A DNA stretch of 8,362 nucleotides from JAPLJQ01 sp037143735. GTDB lineage: Bacteria > Desulfobacterota > Syntrophia > Syntrophales > UBA2185. The DNA is taken from assembly GCA_037143735.1 (NCBI GenBank), contig JBAWYD010000094.1, forward strand, positions 1 through 8,362, written 5' to 3'. The notes beneath the pieces are model-generated. The model saw only the letters and a program-made list of their open reading frames with translations. It made no database searches and was not told the DNA's origin. This document shows positions 1 to 7,367 of this stretch, in pieces; the stretch's first letter is position 1, and every line of letters begins with the position of its first letter. Both the position numbers and the translations under genes were made by a program.

Positions 1-31
1 GAAGACCTTCCAGATGTTCCGCTGGTTTTGA

Positions 32-56
32 AATTGCGGATGTCCCCGATTTACCC
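32..56 (-). repeat. REP-like repeat, copy 1
   Basis: The minus-strand core GGGTAAATCGGGGACATCC (38-56) is identical to that at 7433-7451, with CAATT following in both. Here too the repeat supplies the TAA that ends an upstream reading frame. Bases 1-31 show nothing I can assign. Confidence 0.6.
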
Positions 57-155
57 CAGATATTCCAAGCCTCCCAGGACATATCTGGCAAAAAGATCAT
101 CTTTCCCGGCGCAAAGAATCAGGCCGGTCGATGTAATAATGGCGATTGGCGATGG
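51..155 (-). pseudogene. Remnant resembling the C-terminal part of a DUF1016 (PDDEXK nuclease-like) gene
   Basis: A 34-codon open stretch between stops contains GLILCAGKDDLFARYVLGGL, close to the 'GLILC..K......YAL.GL' strand-helix near the C-terminus of DUF1016/YhcG-type proteins, which carry a PDDEXK nuclease fold. Immediately upstream, in another frame, lies EFYQRITIANRHYYID, which could come from the preceding core of the same family, with the catalytic segment deleted between them. The frame stops at the TAA within the REP-like repeat (EYLG-stop), well before a normal family C-terminus. Recognition is from memory of the pattern, so moderate only. Confidence 0.4.
56..88. repeat. Inverted repeat beside REP-like copy 1
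   Basis: CCAGATAT (56-63) and ATATCTGG (81-88) form an 8-bp perfect stem with a 17-nt loop, directly abutting the 19-bp repeat. No T-run of terminator type follows closely. It lies within the DUF1016-like remnant, so it may be chance or part of the repeat unit; the second repeat copy has no equivalent hairpin. Confidence 0.3.
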
Positions 156-358
156 TTATGCGCTGGTAAAATTCCCCTGTTAAAATTTCCCTTGACTTTT
201 CGGCCGAAATCCATAATCTGTACGCGACTCATCTGCCACGTGTAGAAGGAGATCTTCGCCGTCCCTCGGGGCGGCGATTGCATTTTATGGTATCCGTTTC
301 GTGTATTTTTTTCTGAGACTTTCCCTTCGTCCCGCACCATCCACATGATATGCCGTAA
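156..358 (-). other. Gene debris downstream of the DUF3800 truncation
   Basis: No intact gene is supported here. Just past the truncation, a different minus-strand frame reads AFVITAYHVDGAGRRESLRK to a stop in a TAA-AATG arrangement. This weakly recalls the C-terminal strand of small RelE/DUF4258-type toxins followed by a partner gene, but is too short to assign. Further on, a frame reads GEFYQRITIANRHYYID before breaking at about 127. I see no promoter or terminator. The stretch looks like pieces of several genes joined by deletion. Confidence 0.35.
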
Positions 359-544
359 TCACAAAGGCCACTTGATCTCAAATCCCGGTTTCATCCCGTG
401 ATCCGCCTTAATCTGACGGAGACGGACGGCAATCTCATGTGACCTTTCCAGAGGACACCAGATCGCTCCCAAGAGCATCACGGGCAAGCCGTCATTTTCC
501 AGATGACAGCTTTCATCGCAGTAGACATTGAATATTTTAGGCAC
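359..544 (-). pseudogene. DUF3800 protein, truncated after ~58 residues
   Basis: The 61-codon ORF starts with GTG and reads PKIFNVYCDESCHLENDG, then GAIWCPLERSHEIAVRLRQI and ends GFEIKW-PL. The YCDES start followed by a first strand-and-helix unit is characteristic of DUF3800, a family proposed to have an RNase H-like nuclease fold and often found next to phage-defence and restriction genes. Full members are usually 200 residues or more, so about three quarters is missing. The family-like sequence stops at the EIKW segment (near 366-370) and what follows is unrelated. The gene follows the methylase by 13 nt with its own ribosome site and must have been the last gene of the operon. The truncation removes most presumed active-site residues, so function is unlikely. 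Family call is from recognition of the N-terminal pattern. Confidence 0.72.
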
Positions 545-549
545 CTTGG

Positions 550-557
550 CTCCCTTT
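550..557 (-). promoter_or_regulatory. Ribosome binding site of the DUF3800 gene
   Basis: AAAGGGAG lies 5 nt upstream of a GTG start at 542-544. It decides the start, since the first residues (PKIFNVYCDES) match the usual N-terminus of the family and no ATG is available. Confidence 0.55.
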
Positions 558-3500
558 CTATTTCAACGGCCAGCCGCCGTGGGCGTCGATCACCTCGTCG
601 ATCTCGCGCATGATACGGATGGTTTCATTGAGTGCTACGATGATACGGTGGTAATGGATGAGGTCGTCGGCGACGAGCGTCCTCCCCTTGCGGTCTTTGA
701 GCCACTTCTGGCAGACCTGGTAGCCGCCAATGCGGAAGTTCCAGACCTCCTCCGGCACGCCGCGAAAGCCGATTGTGCCAGTGAGGTTGGCATCAGCCGC
801 GCCCTTCTTCGGCTTGACGGCGTTGATCCAGACGGTGTCGTCGGACCAGCCCACTTTGTCAACCACCGGTTCCTCAGTGCCGGTGAAGACGATGCGGACA
901 GGTGGCGGCGTACCGTAAGCATAGGTCCAGCCTTCGGTTTTATCGTGCCGGATGGAAATACCTGTCTGAACCTGGGCATCTACGAGGTGGAGAGCGGCAA
1001 GCTCGCCGCCGAGACGGGCGAGATTGCGGAAGAGGTCGAGGCTGGACGTGAGCGGCAAACGCGGGAAATCAATCTTTAAGAACTCGGCATAGCGTTTCCC
1101 GTAAGATGGCGCAAACAGGACTGCATAAAAATAGGCGAAGACCGACCAACAAGTTTTGGCGCTCACCTCTAAACCGAGGAGTTTAACCCACTCCCGACCA
1201 GTTTTCGCTAAGTTGGGAGTGAGCTCTTGCGAGAGATTCAGCTCTGTTTTCGAAGTAACAAAAAGCGGGGCCGCGTAGCAGGTATCCAGCGAGGAGAGCG
1301 CGTCTTTGTGGACTACGTCACGGGAAACAAACGCGTGACGCTTCCAACCCTCACGCAAGTTTCTAGGGAAACAAATCGCGGCGTTATCCGAGCCTCTCGG
1401 AAGCAGGTTTTGCATCACCTCGGAGCGAGGGAGTTCCACAACGTCGGGATGATAGTAAATCCATTTCAAATCGAACGGGCGGTGAATGGTCAGCGCGATG
1501 AACTTCTCCCAATCTTTTTTGGAGGCGAGAGACCTTCGCTTCGCGCTAAGACGCCATGCGTCGGTATCGGCCAAATCAAATCGCGATTCGATGTCCTTAT
1601 CGTTTACCGATAGGTCACGAAAAGCTCTAAGCCGCGATTTCAGAACATTTTGATCGAAGGCAACTGCGAAGTGATCCCGGTGTGTTTTCACGCCTGTAGA
1701 GTTGACGGGCATCAATTCCGAAATTCTTGGAAATGTTTGGTATTCCTCGCGGAGGCCTTGGTCTTCGACACGGAAGACCCAAAAGTCGGGACCAGGATGC
1801 AGAGGCTCCCGCTTGTCCGTTTGAATTGACCGCTTCCCAAGTTCTCGATATTTCTGTTTGCGAGATCCCCAGTAATCACTCCTATTGAAAGAGTGCCCTT
1901 CGTATGCCTGCTGCGATCGTAACAGGCAGATCGCAACGCCCTGTTTGATATCGAACACATTTTCGTCGCCCACTTGTGCTTCTTTCGCTTCGCCATAAAG
2001 CGTGTTGCCGTGGAGATCGACAAGATCCCCACGCTGGAATGACTGAAGCAAGCTATACCGAAGTCCACGAAAGGTTGGATTGGTGAGGTAGCTGTGATTG
2101 GTAATGTATCCAACTATTCCGGTACCAGCAGATGAAATTGTCACCTCCGCGAGTCGGATAAACTTCACATAGTCATCTTGAATATTCTTCTCGAACTGGC
2201 GCGCGCCTTTCTCAACGATCCGCGCTCCGTTTATCGACTTATAGGGATCAACAATCGCTCGGTGTAATTCGGACAGATTTGAGGAGCTAATCGAATACGG
2301 CGGGTTGCCGATGACGACAGTGAACCGCTTGTGCCGCTTCACCGCGTTCACGGCCGCGGCTTCGTGGGCAAGAGCGGGGGCGTCGAAGGCAAGGCGGTCG
2401 GAGAAGTCCTGTGGCGGCTCAAGAGCGTTGGTCAGGTAAACGTGGATGCGTTCATCGGAACCGAAGCGGTATCCGGTCTCGTAGAGCTTCAAGCCGATCT
2501 TCATATGGGCGATGGCGTAAGGGGCCATCATCAGTTCATAGCCATATAGACGGGGTAGAAGGCGCTTGGGCACATATGCGTTCCAGAGCTGGGCGAATTC
2601 CAGTTCGAGATGACCCTCTTTTTCCCACTTGGCCGTCATTGTTTTGTGGATGATATCGATCACCTCCACAAGAAACGTTGCTGTGCCGGTGGCAATATCA
2701 AGGATCTGAACGAAGGAAGTATCAGGAGAAACGCCGTCGGGAATTTTGAAGGACACAGATTCCCCCTCCCTCGATCCCTCCCGCGAGGGGAGGGAAGATT
2801 CAGGGTTGGCGTACCGGGCAGCCATCTCCCCCCAGGTCGTCGTATCGGCCAGACCGTCCGGGAGGCCGAATTCCGTTTGCAGGAGTTCGTGGACGCTGCG
2901 GACGATGTAGGAGACCACAGGTTGCGGGGTGTAGAAGACGCCCCGTTTGACCTTCATTTTCTTGTCATACTCGGCCAGGAAGAGCTCGTAAAAATGAATG
3001 ACCGGGTCCTCTTGCCGGGTACGGTTGCCGAAGTCGCGGAGGATTGCCTCCATCTGGGTATCCCGGTTGTTGAGGAGATCAACCACGTCCTGAATGCCCA
3101 GTTCGTCAAAGTCCAGCTTGCCTTTCCGGCCGCCGATGGTGAGAAATGTACCGAGCATCTCCCGGAGAAAGGGGTTTGTCATTGGTACCATGTCGGTCAC
3201 GTTCTCCGCGATGATCCCCATCGGGCGGGAAACGCGTGCAGCCAGGAGTCCGTAGGCGATTGTCTGGGCGTACATATCGGCGAAATCGTCTTCGGAGAGG
3301 TCATGGATCAGGGCTTCGCGGAAGGCCTTGTGGAGCTTGCGCAGGGGGCCGCGATCCGTTTCCACGGTCAGGACCTGTTCGGCGCGGCTGCGAATGCTTT
3401 TCGCCAGGGCGGCAAGTCGCACGGCCAGGTCTTTCGACGTCGTGATGACCTGCCGGTGGCGCAGGGTAAAGGCGGATGACCATCGCTCCCGCCAACCGTC

Positions 3501-3758
3501 CAGGTCTTTTTCATCCTCCGGCCAGCGGAGCTTTTCCTGCAATTCGTGGTGAACGTGGCTGATATGGAGGGCGGTGTCGGCATCGTCCCAGCCTAAGACC
3601 TTCAGCGTCGGCAGGTCACCGGAAGCGGCTTGCCTGCGTGAAATGGGCGAAGGTGATCTGGCGGTCGGCGCCTTCGCCATAGTTGGAAATGAAAAGGAGG
3701 TCGTGCAGATTCCAGGCAGCCAGATCCGATTTCTTCGCCGAGGCGCGTTTCCGGACAA
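558..3758 (-). CDS. Type ISP-like adenine-specific DNA methyltransferase plus specificity region, C-terminal piece
   Basis: The open frame spans 1066 codons, but its first ~45 (3626-3758) overlap the N-terminal piece out of frame and are probably not coding; real similarity begins at GDLPTLKVLGW. A helical domain (about 65-265) precedes RGVFYTPQPVVSYIVRS (272-288), typical of N6-adenine methylases. AdoMet motif I is DIATGTATF (354-362) and the catalytic motif IV is NPPY (485-488), indicating transfer of methyl to adenine N6. Residues ~690-980 resemble the type ISP C-terminal specificity region (HRPFDLKWIYYHPDVVELPR), followed by a C-terminal tail ending GGWPLK. Joined to the upstream piece, the protein would be about 1160 aa. 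Unlike LlaGI-type enzymes, which carry nuclease and motor in the same chain, these lie in the upstream PLD-helicase gene. A short palindromic insertion sits in frame at residues ~320-333. The stop lies 13 nt before the DUF3800 start. Confidence 0.88.
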   Translation of the reverse strand: MSGNAPRRRNRIWLPGICTTSFSFPTMAKAPTARSPSPISRRQAASGDLPTLKVLGWDDADTALHISHVHHELQEKLRWPEDEKDLDGWRERWSSAFTLRHRQVITTSKDLAVRLAALAKSIRSRAEQVLTVETDRGPLRKLHKAFREALIHDLSEDDFADMYAQTIAYGLLAARVSRPMGIIAENVTDMVPMTNPFLREMLGTFLTIGGRKGKLDFDELGIQDVVDLLNNRDTQMEAILRDFGNRTRQEDPVIHFYELFLAEYDKKMKVKRGVFYTPQPVVSYIVRSVHELLQTEFGLPDGLADTTTWGEMAARYANPESSLPSREGSREGESVSFKIPDGVSPDTSFVQILDIATGTATFLVEVIDIIHKTMTAKWEKEGHLELEFAQLWNAYVPKRLLPRLYGYELMMAPYAIAHMKIGLKLYETGYRFGSDERIHVYLTNALEPPQDFSDRLAFDAPALAHEAAAVNAVKRHKRFTVVIGNPPYSISSSNLSELHRAIVDPYKSINGARIVEKGARQFEKNIQDDYVKFIRLAEVTISSAGTGIVGYITNHSYLTNPTFRGLRYSLLQSFQRGDLVDLHGNTLYGEAKEAQVGDENVFDIKQGVAICLLRSQQAYEGHSFNRSDYWGSRKQKYRELGKRSIQTDKREPLHPGPDFWVFRVEDQGLREEYQTFPRISELMPVNSTGVKTHRDHFAVAFDQNVLKSRLRAFRDLSVNDKDIESRFDLADTDAWRLSAKRRSLASKKDWEKFIALTIHRPFDLKWIYYHPDVVELPRSEVMQNLLPRGSDNAAICFPRNLREGWKRHAFVSRDVVHKDALSSLDTCYAAPLFVTSKTELNLSQELTPNLAKTGREWVKLLGLEVSAKTCWSVFAYFYAVLFAPSYGKRYAEFLKIDFPRLPLTSSLDLFRNLARLGGELAALHLVDAQVQTGISIRHDKTEGWTYAYGTPPPVRIVFTGTEEPVVDKVGWSDDTVWINAVKPKKGAADANLTGTIGFRGVPEEVWNFRIGGYQVCQKWLKDRKGRTLVADDLIHYHRIIVALNETIRIMREIDEVIDAHGGWPLK
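2759..2800. repeat. GC-rich palindromic insertion inside the methylase gene
   Basis: CCCTCCC occurs at 2764-2770 and 2776-2782, and its inverse GGGAGGG at 2788-2794; TCCCTCCC/GGGAGGGA (2775-2795) forms an 8-bp stem with a 5-nt loop. In the protein it encodes roughly SSLPSREGSREGE between the YTPQP region and motif I, a low-complexity stretch unlike its surroundings. Length (~42 bp, a multiple of three) and structure suggest a small palindromic repeat inserted without breaking the frame. Whether it is repeated elsewhere in the genome cannot be seen here. Confidence 0.5.
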
Positions 3759-4047
3759 CCAGTTGGCTTAGTATCCGGCGGAGGACGACGACCGGCAGGC
3801 GTTTTGGTTCAAAGCGGATAAAGAAGACACCCCAGGGCTGGTTACCGGCCAGGGGACGCAACTGCTTGATTTCTTCAATCTTAGCTGCCGTATTGGCATC
3901 GATGCCGAGCTCTTCGGGCTCATATTCGAAGGTCAGTTCGTCGAAATCTTCCGCCCCGATGGGCCAGTCCAACTCGTCGCGGAGGTAAGCGATCAGGGCG
4001 GGAATGTCACGGATGGAACGGATACGGTCAAGAGGGTCAGGTGTCAT
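3616..4047 (-). CDS. Type ISP-like DNA methyltransferase, N-terminal piece (frameshifted)
   Basis: This 143-aa ORF is the N-terminal domain of the large methylase whose remainder lies downstream in another frame. It starts MTPDPLDRIRSIRDIPALIA and contains PWGVFFIRFEPKRLPVVVLR and a segment LLFISNYGEGADRQITFAHF. This domain commonly opens type ISP-like methylase/specificity proteins, so it is not a separate gene. After FAHFTQA the frame runs into TGA at 3616-3618, while the next frame continues sensibly as GDLPTLKVLGWDDADTALH. A single-base insertion (or two-base deletion) at about 3618-3640 would explain the break. If expressed alone, the product would lack all catalytic motifs. The start is set by a GGAGG ribosome site and the 11-nt overlap with the preceding small ORF. 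An alternative ATG at 4095 has less support. Confidence 0.8.
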   Translation of the reverse strand: MTPDPLDRIRSIRDIPALIAYLRDELDWPIGAEDFDELTFEYEPEELGIDANTAAKIEEIKQLRPLAGNQPWGVFFIRFEPKRLPVVVLRRILSQLVVRKRASAKKSDLAAWNLHDLLFISNYGEGADRQITFAHFTQASRFR

Positions 4048-4195
4048 CGCAGCCTCCAATTTTGTGAAGTTCCTGATCGTGAGTAATATCTCCACTCAAT
4101 ATCTTATCCCATTTTTCGTCTGCCTTTTTGAAACGTTCTGCAAAGTTCTTATCTTTTAGGTGTTCTTCAAGGTATTTATCGAAATTTGTTTTCAT
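4037..4195 (-). CDS. Small 52-aa protein, antitoxin/HTH N-terminus-like
   Basis: A 52-codon ORF fills the gap between helicase and methylase. It begins MKTNFDKYLEEHLKDKNFAE and ends KIGGCDDT. The charged, helical start resembles the first helix of HigA/XRE-type antitoxins and of short proteins often found beside toxin or defence genes, but the helix-turn-helix itself is absent. The preceding ribosome site is weak; an in-frame ATG 12 nt upstream (4207) is an alternative start. Its last 11 nt overlap the methylase start (ATGACACCTGA), and the methylase Shine-Dalgarno GGAGG lies inside it, so translational coupling is likely. Possible roles, all inference, are a subunit bridging motor and methylase or a regulator. 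Existence is supported by gap-filling, overlap and codon plausibility only. Confidence 0.6.
   Translation of the reverse strand: MKTNFDKYLEEHLKDKNFAERFKKADEKWDKILSGDITHDQELHKIGGCDDT
4053..4057 (-). promoter_or_regulatory. Ribosome binding site fixing the methylase start
   Basis: GGAGG stands 5 nt before the ATG at 4047 (MTPDPLDRIRS), within the 3' end of the small ORF. It favours this start over the in-frame ATG at 4095, which would add 16 residues and overlap the small gene much more. Confidence 0.65.
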
Positions 4196-4225
4196 TTTTA
4201 AAACCATCTTCGATGTTACAAACCG

Positions 4226-7200
4226 TTATGATAATTCCATCCAGGCTTTGAGGACGGCCTTCACGCCGATAGGGGCCTGCACCCGCTTGAAGTAGGTATT
4301 CTTGATGTGCTTTTCTACGGATGTTCTTATTTCAGAGAGGGTTTTGTCCGGTATCGCACACTTACGTGGTGTTTCCGGCTTGCTGCGGATCAGGGCAATG
4401 ATGTCCGCCGGTTCCGAAATGATTCGCTCTCCGATGAGATCGTAGAGGTACCAGCCCGTCGTGCCGTTTTCTTCGCTCCAGGTTTCCGATCCATCCGGTT
4501 TCTTGCTCAGGGCGGGAAGCGCCCAGCAGAAAAAGACAGCTCTGGCGTCGGCCCGGGGGTGGGCCTTGCCGCTGAAGACCCGGCCGGGCAGGAGCGCCAG
4601 GCGTTCCGCGAGGTCGGGGTAGTCTTTCAGGAGCTGCTGGTATTCGAGATGCATACCCTCCAGAATGGACGTCGTTCCTTCGTAGGCGTGATTGAAATCC
4701 TTCAGGGCATCGTAATCGTCTTCCGGGGTCAGGAGCTTTTTGCCTTCGATACCGAAGGTCTTGGATATCCGCAATGTCTTGTGGGTGACCCTGCTGTACA
4801 GGCTCAGCAGGATATTCAATTCATCCGGCGGAAGGAAGTTCCAGTACGCCACTGTGCCCCGGATCATTTTCTGGTCGGGGTGATCGGTCAGGATTTTCTC
4901 TTCGATCTCCGGATTCAGTCGCCGATCAACGCGGCCTATGCGCTGCATAAGGCGGACGGGGTTCCAGTGAATATCGTAGTTGATCAGACGTGTTGCATCC
5001 TGAAGATTCAAGCCTTCGGAAAGCACATCCGTGGCAATCAGGACACGGGATTCATCGAGATCTTCCTCTCTCAGCCCGGCAGATGAGGAATCATTGTAAT
5101 AGGGGGCGAACTGGCGGATGATCTCTCCCCGATCACGCGACGTGGCGCTATCCACTTCGTCAATGCCCGCTATTCCCGCTTCCAGGAGTTGTCTTTTCAG
5201 ATAGCGCGCCGTGGTCAGATACTCCGTAAAGATTATGACTTTGTGTTTCTTGAGGGCAGTATCGCTTTTAAGCAGGCGAATCAGGGCGCGGAGCTTATCA
5301 TCGTGGGTGGGCTTGAATTTCTCGAGCTCTTTGAGAAATTCGGAGATCAAGTCCATGTCGAGAAAAGTTTCGGCCAAGATCTCTTCCACCCGATATTCAT
5401 CACGGTTGAGTTCTTCCACGTCCTCCAGCATTTCCTCGGTAATGAGATCGTCTTCGCCCAGATCCTCCCGATCCCCTTCGAAAAATTCGTTCCTTTGTTC
5501 ACTTACATGACGGATCGGATCTTTATGAATGGCCTTCCAGCGGTCCAGGTATGCGATTTCCGGGGAGGTTTTGCTGTTCTTCGTGGCAAAGGCCAGGAGC
5601 TTCACCAGCAGGGCGGCGCAGGATAGATTGAAAGCATAGACGGAACTTTCAAAGCGTTTGAGGAACAGCGTTCGGATCAGGCCCACTACTTCCCGCTGCC
5701 GCCCTTTTTTCAAGGGATCAATCGAGGCGTCGGGACCTTTGTAATAGGCCAGGGGATAATACATGGCCAGAGAGAACAGAGCCTTCTCTCTGGAGAAGGC
5801 TTCTTCCAGCATGGACAAGAGCCTGCCGTATGTCTTTTTGATGGAATAGTGGGCGACCTGGGGATCTCTCCGCCGGGGGAAAAGTGCCGCATCGCTGCCT
5901 TGCTGGAGCTGGCTGGCCTTCACATAGGCACGGCTGCGCTGAACGACAAGTGCTCGGAAAAGATTGTCGTTCAACAGGACCCTCTCCGCTTCCACTGCGT
6001 TGGTATCCATTCCGTCATTCTCTTCCGCTTGCCCGAGAACGATCTGTTCCAAGTCTTTTTCCATCTTGCGGAAGTGTCCGGATAGAGAGTGGATTCCCAA
6101 GGTAGATTTGAAAAAATCAGTTTTGCGACGGCTGAAGAGCTCAATCATGTGCTGAAGGTCAATCAGGCGATTGTTAATGGGTGTGGCCGTCAGCAGAAAG
6201 AGACTTTTGCCTTCCGCGATGTCAAACAGGCGACGGTAACGGGTGATCCGGCCTGATTCTTCCCCTTTAACGCCTGGATTACGAAAATGGTGGGCTTCGT
6301 CAATGACAATGACATCGGCCATCTCCTTGATACGTTCGAGACGAGCCGGAAAATCTCCCGCACGGAGCAGGTCTGTATGGTTGTAAATCGCCAGGCTGCT
6401 GAAATCCCCGCCACCGATGTGCGGAAGGTATCGTCGGATTGCGCTTTCCCAGACAGGCTTGCGGGCGGCTTTGGGAACGAGGAGCATAACCCGTTTCCGT
6501 TCATGAATAATCAGCCGCTCGACGAGCATGAGTCCAATGAAGGTTTTTCCTAAACCGACACCATCGCAAAGAAAGGCACTCCCATGCTGCCGAGCGATCT
6601 TCATGAGGTTCTGGAAACCTTCACGTTGATACTGATCGAGGACGGGATACATGCGGGAAGCAGTCATTACCCACTCATCGGCAGTCATCTCATGACCACG
6701 GAAGAATTCATGAAGTGACTTCGCATACACTTCAAAAGGGGAATATTCTCTCGTATGGCGTTCGATAACTTTCAAAAGTTCATTAGTAATCTCATGGGCC
6801 TCATTCCAGTGGCGTTCATACCACTCCTGGAGGATTTCAACCTCGCGTCTGATCTGGATATTCAGTTCCACATTGTCGGTCATGCCCAGATAGGTGAAAT
6901 TACTGGAACCCACCAATGCAGCGGCTCCAACAACAGCGAGTTTCGCATGGGTGATATAGGCTTTGGCGTGGAATTTATCTTTTGTATAAACGCGGCATTC
7001 GATCTGCTTTTTTCGGAGGGCATCAACAATAGCCGGGACGCCGGCCAGGAAAGCATTGTTTTCTTTCTCTTTCTCAATGCTGGCATCCAAGGTCAGCTTG
7101 GCTGCATCAATACCGGCGAGGAGAGCTTTTTTCGTTCGCTTTGAAACCTCATCGCCCATGAGGATGCGCAGCTTATCCAGCTTCTGCCACTGGCCGTCCA

Positions 7201-7357
7201 GAGCCAGGAGTGCGCCGATTTCAAAATATCCTGTGGCAATGTCAAAAGAATGGGAAAGGTCTGCCCAGTCATGAAGATAATTTTTGACCTTCCATACCTG
7301 ATCGCTGTTATCAACGATGAATAAGTCACTTCCGGTTTTCTTTAGTTTGTCAGTCAT
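4226..7357 (-). CDS. PLD-nuclease/SNF2-family helicase of a restriction-like defence system
   Basis: A 1043-aa cytoplasmic protein predicted to translocate on and cut DNA. The N-terminal PLD-like domain (about 1-190) carries H130-x-K132 and G150-S-S-N153 followed by FT, the helicase-associated PLD signature; the aspartate of the textbook HKD motif is not at its usual spacing. The SF2/SNF2 motor follows: Walker A DGVGLGKT (265-272), DEAH box (353-356), motif III TATP (390-393), an insert of several hundred residues with an acidic segment around 626-662, then the C-terminal RecA lobe with motif V region ATDVLSEGLNLQ (775-786) and motif VI QRIGRVDRR (805-813). A ~200-residue C-terminal domain of unknown role follows. 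The ATG has AGGA 8 nt upstream. It is the first gene of the operon; its stop lies 30 bp before a small ORF that leads into a type ISP-like methylase. DISARM DrmD is a comparable SNF2 partner of a methylase, but no DrmA or DrmB is seen, so I do not assign that name. The frame is intact. Confidence 0.92.
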   Translation of the reverse strand: MTDKLKKTGSDLFIVDNSDQVWKVKNYLHDWADLSHSFDIATGYFEIGALLALDGQWQKLDKLRILMGDEVSKRTKKALLAGIDAAKLTLDASIEKEKENNAFLAGVPAIVDALRKKQIECRVYTKDKFHAKAYITHAKLAVVGAAALVGSSNFTYLGMTDNVELNIQIRREVEILQEWYERHWNEAHEITNELLKVIERHTREYSPFEVYAKSLHEFFRGHEMTADEWVMTASRMYPVLDQYQREGFQNLMKIARQHGSAFLCDGVGLGKTFIGLMLVERLIIHERKRVMLLVPKAARKPVWESAIRRYLPHIGGGDFSSLAIYNHTDLLRAGDFPARLERIKEMADVIVIDEAHHFRNPGVKGEESGRITRYRRLFDIAEGKSLFLLTATPINNRLIDLQHMIELFSRRKTDFFKSTLGIHSLSGHFRKMEKDLEQIVLGQAEENDGMDTNAVEAERVLLNDNLFRALVVQRSRAYVKASQLQQGSDAALFPRRRDPQVAHYSIKKTYGRLLSMLEEAFSREKALFSLAMYYPLAYYKGPDASIDPLKKGRQREVVGLIRTLFLKRFESSVYAFNLSCAALLVKLLAFATKNSKTSPEIAYLDRWKAIHKDPIRHVSEQRNEFFEGDREDLGEDDLITEEMLEDVEELNRDEYRVEEILAETFLDMDLISEFLKELEKFKPTHDDKLRALIRLLKSDTALKKHKVIIFTEYLTTARYLKRQLLEAGIAGIDEVDSATSRDRGEIIRQFAPYYNDSSSAGLREEDLDESRVLIATDVLSEGLNLQDATRLINYDIHWNPVRLMQRIGRVDRRLNPEIEEKILTDHPDQKMIRGTVAYWNFLPPDELNILLSLYSRVTHKTLRISKTFGIEGKKLLTPEDDYDALKDFNHAYEGTTSILEGMHLEYQQLLKDYPDLAERLALLPGRVFSGKAHPRADARAVFFCWALPALSKKPDGSETWSEENGTTGWYLYDLIGERIISEPADIIALIRSKPETPRKCAIPDKTLSEIRTSVEKHIKNTYFKRVQAPIGVKAVLKAWMELS

Positions 7358-7367
7358 TATAAAAATC

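Noticed and set aside
119..346. 75-codon minus-strand ORF as an intact small gene
   Set aside because: No family-like sequence, no good ribosome site, and other frames across the same bases look like fragments of different genes.
528..1079. Plus-strand 183-codon ORF opposite the methylase C-terminus
   Set aside because: Antisense shadow of a GC-rich coding region; the minus strand carries family-like sequence throughout.
2610..3479. Plus-strand 289-codon ORF opposite the methylase N-terminal half
   Set aside because: Antisense shadow; low-complexity composition and no recognisable motif, while the minus strand holds conserved methylase blocks.
3612..3630. Programmed +1 frameshift of prfB type at the methylase break (TGA followed by C)
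   Set aside because: No slippery codon before the stop that could re-pair in the +1 frame and no suitably placed Shine-Dalgarno stimulator; an indel or sequence error is simpler.
4307..5626. Plus-strand ORFs opposite the helicase
   Set aside because: Shadows of the helicase gene, whose motifs V and VI lie on the minus strand here.
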